Source of the DNA: Capsicum annuum
Lineage: Eukaryota > Streptophyta > Magnoliopsida > Solanales > Solanaceae
Direction of reading: 5' to 3'
NCBI RefSeq assembly: GCF_002878395.1
Contig: NC_061121.1
Coordinates: 15,838,753 to 15,902,752, forward strand
Length of the DNA: 64,000 nucleotides
In this document: piece after piece, positions 56,068-64,000 of the stretch
How the letters are laid out: each line of letters begins with the position of its first letter
How positions within the stretch are numbered: position 1 is the stretch's first letter
Translations under genes and position numbers: made by a program
The notes under the pieces: model-generated
The model's input: the letters and a program-made list of their open reading frames with translations, nothing else
Databases searched by the model: none
What the model was told of the DNA's origin: nothing

Positions 56068-57439
56068 ATAAGACTTTTAATGCAACTATATCTGCCGGAA
56101 AGAATCTGAGATATATTTTATTTCATGTAAAAATACCAAGGGAAAAAATCAAGATCTAGAGTATGCTTTAGCTTTTGTTGTTGTCATTCTAAATAGTTAT
56201 GATAGAGCTAAATAGGAAAAAGAATTTGGGGTTGATGATGGTTATAGTTCAAAATATTATACTAATACTGAAGAAGTAGTTGAACCTATTATCTATGAAG
56301 AAGGGGTTAAAGGCACTAACGGTGATGATGATGAGAAAGTTTAATAGAGAAAATAGGAGGAAGAAGAAGAAAAAAAAAGGTTTTTTGGGGTAAAGTAGGA
56401 CTGGGTAATGGGTATGATGATATTAATAAGGGAAAGAAAATTTCTAGGGTAAACTGACAAAAGATAAACTATCCTATAATAGTTCTGATTGTGATATTTT
56501 TCAAAGTGATGATGATTTGTTGCATGTTTTTGATGATGAACTTGAAGTATGGAAGTTAAAGGGAATAAAAATTAGTATGTAGTAATATATGATCCAACTT
56601 TTAAAGTAGTTATGTGGCATCTAGTTTTATTATCTGAAATTGTAAAGGAGTTTAGGGAAGAAGTAACAAAATATGCTATAAAAAAAGAGGTTGAGTTATA
56701 CAAGTATGTGAATGAGAGTTATAAAGTAAAAGTGAAATGTAAAAGTTATTGTCCATTGTGTGTGTATGCTAGCAAAGCAAGAAGGAGTGAGAACTTCTCT
56801 ATCAACCTAAAACCCAAGGCTCAAATGTACCAAGACCATAACTAATTTCAGTTGTAATTCAAAATTTCTATCAAATTATCTTAAGGATAGGATTAAATCC
56901 CAGTCAACTATTAAAGGGTAGGTGATTCAAAAATGAGTTAGATAAGGGTTGGTTGTTGATATTGGCAAGGCCATGCATATAAACACAAAGAAGATGATTT
57001 TGAAAGAAGTTATGGGGGACTATGTGGCTGAATTTAACAAAATCCTAGATTACAAGGATAAGTTGCTCCATAAAAATCCTAATCACACTTGTGTTGTGAA
57101 GCTGTCTGACTTAGATAGTGGGATGAAATAACTTCACTCTTTTTTCTTATGTTTTAATACCATGAAAAGAGGGTTTCAAGAGGGGTGCAGAAAGTCTATA
57201 GGGCTAGATAGGTGTTTTTTAAATGCGGTTTGTAAAAGTCAATTATTGGTAACAACTGCTAAGTATGGAAATAGTCAAATATTTTGTAATACTCTATACT
57301 ATTCTTAGATCTTTTCATCTCTTAGTTTCATGCTTAAGGCGATTAAGGCTTGAAAATTTCACTTCATGTTGGGGACTTAGTAATTTTTAAGACTGCTAGA
57401 CTTCAAGGATTTTTATTTTGGCCCTCCCAGTACTGATAC

Positions 57440-60210
57440 ATTATTTTTTGAGTTAATTTATGTTTAGGAGTGTAATAATAATGTCTTAAAGAAGTTTTGG
57501 ATTTTTTAGATGAGGATTGGGTCATGTTTGGATCACGAATCTAGCTAGTCACCACAATAGCATCACGTCATTGTGCTATTACCATAGCGCATATACCTCA
57601 TTGTGGTGAAGGTTTTATGTCTATTTATTGATTTATACTTTTAATGCATATATCATAATCTTTATCTTAGTATGTGAAGTGCTAATGAGGTAAAAAATAT
57701 TCATAACAATCACCTAGAACAAAGTTGAGCTAAGCGCCTTTGATTTTTCAAAAGTTTGGTGTTTGATCCAACAAAGGTCAACTTTAAATGTGTATAAATT
57801 TTCATTTATATGCAATTTCTCAACTCAATACCAACCAAATTGTAGGTAATTGAATTATATTTTCAAAGATAACAATTTTACCTTAATTCAATAACCGAGT
57901 GGAAAGTTATGATCATTTTTGTCAGAACCAGTAAACCACTGCAATAAGACCGTATCGTGGTGATGTAGTTGCGTCCAATATTTTTGATTTAAATTATTGA
58001 GGGAAATTTAGTCTTTTTCGACACAACTCAATCACACATATTGGACATCAGTTAGGGCATAAATTGCCCTTCTTCTCTAACTTTTCTATCAAGAAAACCC
58101 ACCCCATTCACCTAAGAACAAATTCAATTCGTTTTTCCTTAAGGAATCATGAATCCAAGTTACCCAAGTTTAATAAACTTCAATAAATCATCAATATTGG
58201 TGTTCATCTTGCAAGTTAAAGGTTTAAAGTATGTGGGAGTTCATCCATGAGTCCCCCTTCACCCATGGAGCCCAAAAATCCTTTTTTTTTTCAATTAAAG
58301 AATGATTTGCTATCATTATGGTATTTTGTATGTTCAAGAACAGTTGAATTTCATATTTCATCGTGATTTAAATTTAATTCATCCCATGCAAGATTTGATT
58401 TCCTCTTGTTATGAATATCTGTTTCCCATGTCCTATTTCATGTGAATTTTATATTAAATCCCCAATTTATGATTTTAGTCATGTAATCATACTTTTTCCT
58501 TATGTTTAAAGCATTCCCATATTCAAGTCCATGATTTCTATATGATTGATGAAATGCCTATGTTTTGGGTCTTTGAAACATGATTCTCATACTTCAGTTT
58601 TAAGTGTTTATATTGTGCTTTATGGTTATTTAGTGCTGGCGGGTTATGAACACCCGATACCTATGTGTTTTACATGATTTCCATTTTTCAGTAATAAGTT
58701 AGTCAAACCAAGGTTTTAATATCATATTTAGAACACCATTGTCATGTTGAACATTATCGTTTTATATGTTTATAATTACCTCAGAATCCGTATGCACAAT
58801 TATTTACAGAATACCATAACCTGAGCTTATTAGTTATCATTTATTAGTGCTTGCACTCTTTGGTATTTCAGTGTTTTTCGATTGGGAGCAGGATTTAGCA
58901 CCAAGTAAGAAGTGTAGGTTAAGACCATCCTACTTCCCAAGAAACTACATTCTACCTTAGGTTTAAGGGCTTCGCTAGAGAGTGTTCCACTTTTCCAATA
59001 TGGGCTAAATTTAGTAATTACGCCAGTTCAGGTTCTACTCTGATAGTAAGGATAGAATAGCCCACCTTAATATAGGTCAGACGTTGGACTCCGTGATAGT
59101 TCACATGGTTTATTTCTGTTACATACTAGCTCCCACTATCTCGGTATAGTATTCAATATATATTTAGTTCAGGTTTACTTGACAAAAGAATACAAATTTA
59201 AAGTTATTCAGTTATACAAATTTTAGTCTTTCAGTTTACAGATGATTTCAGAAATATTCTTATGCTTAGTCTAGCATTCTTAGATATTCTAGTTTTCTCA
59301 CATTTATACTAGTTATATTATGTTGTTCAATCAGTCCTTACCTCATATGCATAGTACTCCATAGTTTTAGTCCAATTATTCAGACTAAGTACAATTTAAT
59401 CTAACATGATTGGTATTCACTTAATTAGATCATCTTAGTACATGCTATGTTTGGGTTTGTATGTTTCTGCATTCGTGCTTAGAATATTTGTATGTTCAGA
59501 TCCTTTAGTTATATCAGTTTCCATTAAGTTGTTTAAGACTCAGTATTCATACAGTAGCCATGTTTCACTATTTCCCAGCTTCAATTCTACTCATATGACA
59601 AATGTATAGTTTCTAAGAAACTAAGTATAGTGATTCACTAACTTAATAGATCTTGTTTGTGACACATGTTTTAAGATATAACAGCTTTTAGTTTATTTTT
59701 GTCTCTTGGTGAGTCTACTTGCACTTAGCATGCATGTTTTAAGATTATTTGTAAAATCAGTTTTACTTATTGCATTCACACCCACTTACTTAGTACATTC
59801 CAAAGTACTGATCCATATATATGTCTATGTGCTATATTTTCTAATAATATAGGTACTAGTTATAGCCTACGTATCATAATCAGATAGACGCAGTTTACAT
59901 CCTACAGGTGATGGGTTCTCCTATTTTAGGGACTCCCAGCTATCTATAGTCAGTATAGTAGAGGCTTTATAGATGTCAGTCAGAGTCAATCATGTAATTT
60001 CAGTCTCTTTCTATACTTTTAACATGATGTATATTGTTTCAACATTAACTTTATTTACACTTTTCATGATTATGATAATGCTTAGCAAATTAAGTTTTAT
60101 TTTACATATTAAATTAGTTACTTAACAGTATTCTAGTTCATGGGTTAGCTTGGGATCACTTGTGATCTAAAGCACCGTGTTATGACTAGGGGTAGTCTCT
60201 GGTCGTGACA
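57440..60210 (+). repeat. Element G 5' LTR (start not resolved)
   Basis: Ends GGTCGTGACA at 60210, followed by a tRNA-Met primer site. The body has LTR features of the group: the conserved box at 57850-57920, GTGGTGA-type units at 57545-57615 and 57935-57970, and a GTGCTATATTTTCT segment near 59828 also found in E (55605). The left border and target duplication were not found; 57290-57440 is unassigned. Confidence 0.65.
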
Positions 60211-60214
60211 AACT

Positions 60215-60226
60215 TGGTATAAGAGC
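60215..60226 (+). other. Element G primer binding site
   Basis: TGGTATAAGAGC, one change from TGGTATCAGAGC, 4 bp from the LTR end. Confidence 0.85.
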
Positions 60227-61000
60227 AAAGAGTTCAAGTGTCCTGGGATTTATATGAAGTCGTGTCTAGTAGAGTCATGTAGAATGGTATGAAGATGCCT
60301 GCACTTTTCTTTGAGAGGCAATAGGAAATTTAAGAAAAATTTCCCTTCTTTCATGTCTCGAGTCGTACAGTAGAAGTGTTCTCTAAGGAACTTATGCAGA
60401 TTCTTACATTACTCTATTAATGCCAACTCTGCCTTAGTTTTGAGGAAATAGTAATAGTGAGCTTAAATCCCTACAGGTATAGTTTTCTCAGAAAGTCCCC
60501 TCAGACAGTTATGGGATGGCACATATGCTAGAAAATATCCTAGCAGTGCTTTTAAGTTTCTATGTTTGAAGGACTTTATTCATGGTCATGAAAAATTATG
60601 CATTGAGCCAAAGTTAGATGTGCTCTATGAATGCTATGATAGCATATAACCTAGATTTAGAAGTATGAACTCAGAAGTTCAGCAGTAGTAGAGTTTGAAT
60701 AATGTTTATCTAGATTTAGAAGATTATGTATTCATAGAGCTAGTTGTATGAAAGGTAAATTCGTAGGCTTAAAATAGTGTATACAAAAATTTTATGTTTG
60801 TTGATTCAAAATTATATGTTGTTGATGTTGGGTATGTTAGTGTAGCAGTAAGTCTCATGGTTTTGATATGATGTTAGTAGGCTATGAAAGAAGATAGTAT
60901 AGTTCATTGAAGGTGTAGGGATATCCATGTTAGGTGTTAGAATCTAAGTTTGAGATACTTTGAAGTCTAAGCTAATGACAGTGTGAGCTCAATGTCTTGT
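60227..61000 (+). other. Element G interior remnant, no readable gag
   Basis: A leader-like segment (AGAGTTCAAGTGTCCTGGGA) follows the primer site, then AT-rich DNA with stops in all frames. I see no gag, pol or second LTR, so G is a broken 5' half. Confidence 0.5.
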
Positions 61001-61144
61001 GTATGATGTTGTTGCTAGCGGCGGCAATTTTCGGAGGCGGAGCTCCAAATCAAATAATTTCAATGCCAATCGAATCCAAATGAGGTCAGGAACAAAAATT
61101 TGTCAAAATCCTCTTTGATTTCCTCACAGAACCTGTCCAATTTT

Positions 61145-61172
61145 GAAATTAGGGTTTCGAAACCCTAATTTC
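61145..61172. promoter_or_regulatory. 28-bp perfect palindrome made of two telo-boxes
   Basis: GAAATTAGGGTTTC followed at once by its exact reverse complement GAAACCCTAATTTC. AAACCCTAA is the plant telo-box, found near transcription starts of many translation-related genes. It is flanked by GC-rich CGGCGG patches at 61018 and 61174, unlike the AT-rich surroundings. A regulatory role is inference. Confidence 0.45.
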
Positions 61173-61174
61173 AC

Positions 61175-62030
61175 GGCGGCGGTGCTCCAGTGGCTGTAAA
61201 TCAAAATTGGTCAATAGATATGGTTCAAAATGTCTCAATAAATGTATCCCTTATGAATGTCAAGGCCTATTCATCACAGAACTCAATCAAATTGAATTCT
61301 GATGAATCAAAGTGTGTTAAAGCTGATGAAAATGCAATGATTCAGCTGAGTATCCTAAAGGTAACTCTTCTTTTATCTCCTAAAAACATTCTTGGTGCTG
61401 AAAAATCTGTAGTTGAACCCCAAAAATTGATGTACTTTAAATTGATATTTTTTCTCTTTGTTCAAAGTTGAACCTTGGTTCACTTCATTGATCACTAGAC
61501 GATTCTTTAAATTGATGTGCGCAGTGCTAGTTTTAGTTTCTCGTTTGGTTTAGTTCTAGTTCTTTTCAATTATAGTGATGAGTTGGTGACATCGATAGTG
61601 TTTATTAATAACTGAGTTATTATCTACAGTGAGTACTCGTCACTTGAACATAATGTTAATATGACTCTAGTCAATAAGTGGAAATCACTATTGGTAAAAG
61701 AATATATGATAAGATGCTAATTCAATATTTACTGTATGGCACGTTGCTTAGAATCTAGTGGATTAGAAGAAATTTAGAATTAGTAGGTAATTGGAAGTTT
61801 GTTTACTGTTTGAACAATGATAGAATTCTTGAGGCACCATGAAATAATTTATTGACTGCTTTCGTTTATCCTTTTTGGCTAATATTTCTACATCTTATTG
61901 TATGTTTAAAGAAACAAAAATTGATCTAGTTTGAGTTCGCAATGTAGTTCACACTTGCTCTTCAACTGCTCTTATTGTAGGTATTTGTGGTAGACACTAC
62001 TTACTTGTATGGGCATAAATAGAAAGATTA
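61175..62030 (+). CDS. Gene-like fragment, possible two-exon ORF, not recognised
   Basis: Open frame without an upstream ATG: GGGAPVAVNQNWSIDMVQ, then SLMNVKAYSSQNS to QLSILK at 61361. The only early ATG codes MVQNVS. A plausible donor AAAG/GTAACT at 61361 and acceptor TTATTGTAG/GTATTT at 61980 would join it to VFVVDTTYLYGHK and a stop. I do not recognise the product. It may be an exon trapped in repeats or chance. Confidence 0.25.
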
Positions 62031-62254
62031 CTAACTTGGACTCTAAGGTACAACAACTATCTTCCCTAAGAAGCACAAGAGCTGTGACTATGATCCTAGG
62101 ATTCATTTTTGCTGTTGTGGTATACCATGTTTGGATTAAAAGAAATAGTCGCAAATCTACCCAGCTGGCTAAGGATGCACTGTTAGATTCAAAAAGATCA
62201 TTTTTCAATTACATATTGTGGGGAAGCAACATACCAAATGGAGGAGCATACTAG
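62009..62254 (+). pseudogene. 81-residue ORF resembling the C-terminal tail of a LINE RT protein
   Basis: ATG start. SLRSTRAVTMILGFIFAVVV then YHVWIKRNSRKS. A hydrophobic helix followed by YHxWxxRNxR is the pattern at the C-terminal zf-RVT end of many plant LINE proteins. The RT and endonuclease are absent, so it would be a 5'-truncated LINE, the usual outcome of LINE insertion. The alternative is a small single-span membrane protein with a cytosolic tail (hydrophobic segment about residues 26-43). Confidence 0.4.
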
Positions 62255-63137
62255 AGAAACTCGATAATTTTCCCTATTGGTCATTATATAATTCCTGATG
62301 TAAAATGACTCGGGCACTTCTTAGAAGGTGCTGAGTTTATTTAGTCTCCTTTGATTACAGTTTTTCTTCTTTAGTTATTTTTGTGGGAACTAACTCTAGA
62401 TTCCAATGAGTTATCGTGTAAAATGCTATAATTAGTTAAATATGATTCAGCTTATAATTCAGTTCAACTGGGAAAAAAATATGTGATCAACATAACATTT
62501 TAAACTCCATGCTATAGAAATGACTTCTCACTTAGTAGGATTAAGGGAGTAATTAAAGCTCAGCCATCACATAGAACCTAAATTTTGATTTAACAGACCA
62601 CGCCATCACTGGCAAACAATTAAATAAGCAGACTCTCATTTTACAGCAAAAAAATTGGCTAAGATAGCTGAGGTTACCACCTAGCACAAGTGCACTAAAA
62701 ATCACCTTAAGAAAATGAAGAACTAAATAATTAGAGACACACTATACAACAAAAATAAAAAAGAACTCATATCACATGCTGGAAGAAAAACAGAGGTAAC
62801 GACATGGACTGAAGAACAATCTTTCTAATTTCTTCACGTGCAATTTTTACAACCCACGAACAAGGATATAGGAAAAAAAACTCCCTGCAGACCTCATTTG
62901 TGGATTTCACAGGGTATGTTGTTGATGTTTAGCAATAGGACACCAGTCAACTTTGAGAATGACAGAAAAAAAGACAACTTTCAGCAATATATCAGAAGAA
63001 ACATCCACATATCAACTGCATCTACATATAAGTCTGCAGTAAAATAGCATCCCATCTTAAACAACTTGTTCCTTAATGTAACTACTAAAAAGTCTAATTA
63101 GCAGCAAAAAGGTAACAAAATATGAAGTATAGCTGAT
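62255..63137. other. Interval without a supported gene
   Basis: AT-rich, with a T-rich patch near 62360 that could be the 3' end of the truncated LINE, and A-rich patches at 62740-62880. The open stretches are short and have no recognisable domain. Confidence 0.4.
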
Positions 63138-64000
63138 TCATTTTTTCTTCCTTGAACTCAAAATAACTTCTCCCCTATTTTTCCCACCCCTCACTGTCTT
63201 CAGTTTTCATATTCTTTTTGCCTTTTCAACATTCAACTGATTTGAAGTTATGGATGCGTTACCTTTGTAAGATAACTTTTTTGGTGAATACAGAAAATTT
63301 TAGGTATACTTGAACCAGTTTCATCTCCCTTGAAGCCAATCTTCGTAGTACCAGTTGGTCGATGCGGAAACTTTTTAGCTTCAAGCCTAGTCTTAGCTTC
63401 GGAGATTCTCTTAGGTTGCATAGTTTTCTACTCATCCTCTTCAGATTCATCTCTATCTGTATCAACAACTGCAACATTTAAAGGCGCAACATGTAGCCCA
63501 GGTCCAATAGATTTGGTCTGTTGAATTGAAGAAGAAACACATCCAGGAGTAGCCATAAATACACTAGATTCTTGGCTATCTCAGGGTGCTAACACTAGTA
63601 CATCTTGAACTGGTTCTTTTGATATGTTAAGCTACAAAAATTGACAAAGTAGTTAAATAATTGATTAAGTAATGCTTATAATAACCAAGTATAGAAAAAT
63701 TACTTACCAAAGGACATTTCCTTTGATTATGGCCTGGTTCACCACAATGATCACATGTCATTTTTAGACCTTTTCTTGAAGCTAAGCATACCCCCCCCCT
63801 CTCTCTTTCTAGATTCGATCTTTTCCCCTGTTCTCTTAACCTTTGGTCTACCAACCATTTTTTGTATTTTAGGTGGCTCCATAGCATGAGCAGGATCAAC
63901 TTTCCAAAATTTAGAACCTCTAACAGGTTGTATCTTATGCATGTACACCAACATGTAAGCTTCTTTTGAATACCACCAATTCACATGATTTTTTGGTTCT
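63138..64000 (-). pseudogene. MuDR-type transposase C-terminal end, with one intron
   Basis: Enters from the right edge. WYSKEAYMLVYMHKIQPVRG, KFWKVDPAHAMEPPKIQKM and GRPKVKRTGEK are the plant MuDR segment after the SWIM domain; then a zinc knuckle CDHCGEPGHNQRKC at about 63729-63770. A run of nine G on the minus strand (63791-63799) shifts the frame between them. A 76-bp GT-AG intron at 63632-63707 (GTAAGT start, TTTGTAG end) keeps the frame into a Ser/acidic tail and a basic end (GGKNRGEV, SSRKKK), with stop at 63138-63140. In-frame stops at two places and one further frame shift near 63295 make it a pseudogene. Confidence 0.8.

Larger units (their letters stand above)
47170..57290 (+). pseudogene. 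MuDR-type transposase, N-terminal half, split by element E
   Basis: Before E (47170-47531): IGEKGWSNLHGGRTELVFNM and LIPKIEDYEKLFGITKM, like the N-terminal segment of plant MuDR transposases. After E (56073-57290): an acidic region, then YDPTFKVVMWH, VKEFREEVTKYAIKKEVELY, VKVKCKSYCPLCVYASK (plant MuDR zinc-binding domain), then KTYNPRHKC, LKEVMGDYVAEFNKILDYKD and CRKSIGLDRCFLNAVCKSQL, the start of the DDE domain with its first Asp. Sequence degrades after about 57290; the rest of the catalytic domain is absent. Stops and frame shifts throughout. It once moved a Mutator-like element. Confidence 0.8.

Noticed and set aside
61145..61172. Telomere repeat array
   Set aside because: Only one AAACCCTAA in each orientation; no tandem run.

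Overview
This is plant nuclear DNA, AT-rich and without any intact host gene. It is made almost entirely of old, nested transposable elements: Athila-type and Tekay/Del-type (chromovirus) Ty3/gypsy LTR retrotransposons, MuDR-type DNA transposon remnants and a possible LINE tail. LTRs of 1.4-3.3 kb with primer sites for initiator Met tRNA and Asp tRNA fit a repeat-rich heterochromatic region of a dicot. The element style suggests Solanaceae, but that is inference. There is no rRNA, tRNA, CRISPR or bacterial operon.

Layout. 1-4781: minus-strand Athila copy (Athila-1; RT, protease, gag, tRNA-Asp primer site, 5' LTR), cut by the window edge. It appears inserted in the 3' LTR of a second minus-strand copy (Athila-2, 4782-13549). 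Athila-2 has gag, protease and an extra env-position ORF but no RT-integrase. 13550-17081: plus-strand Athila-3 interior, broken at both ends. 17082-31025: minus-strand Tekay block. A truncated copy A (gag-protease-RT start) shares one LTR (19283-21996) with a full-length copy B (19283-31025). B's RT is split by a 2.6-kb solo LTR (F) flanked by a 5-bp duplication.

31026-47168: fragments of an old LTR (C0) enclose element C (31733-46893, perfect 5-bp duplication TCAGT). C has two LTRs and almost no interior, and its 5' LTR holds element D (32969-42617). D is the most complete copy: gag-PR-RT-RH-INT-chromodomain, with pol in one frame but full of stop codons. 47170-57290: N-terminal half of a MuDR transposase, split by element E (47537-56067, near-perfect 5-bp duplication, no integrase core). 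57440-61000: 5' LTR and decayed leader of another gypsy element (G). 61000-62300: a small gene-like patch with a 28-bp telo-box palindrome and a possible LINE tail. 63138-64000: C-terminal end of a MuDR transposase on the minus strand.

The genes do not form a working pathway; each set is the decayed replication machinery of its own element. The most interesting signal is in the LTRs. Five chromovirus LTR families carry the same two-part module: a conserved AT-rich box, then an array of short GC-rich palindromic units. The unit sequence differs between families. One unit type (GACGGCCTGTCAC) is also present in the unrelated Athila LTRs.
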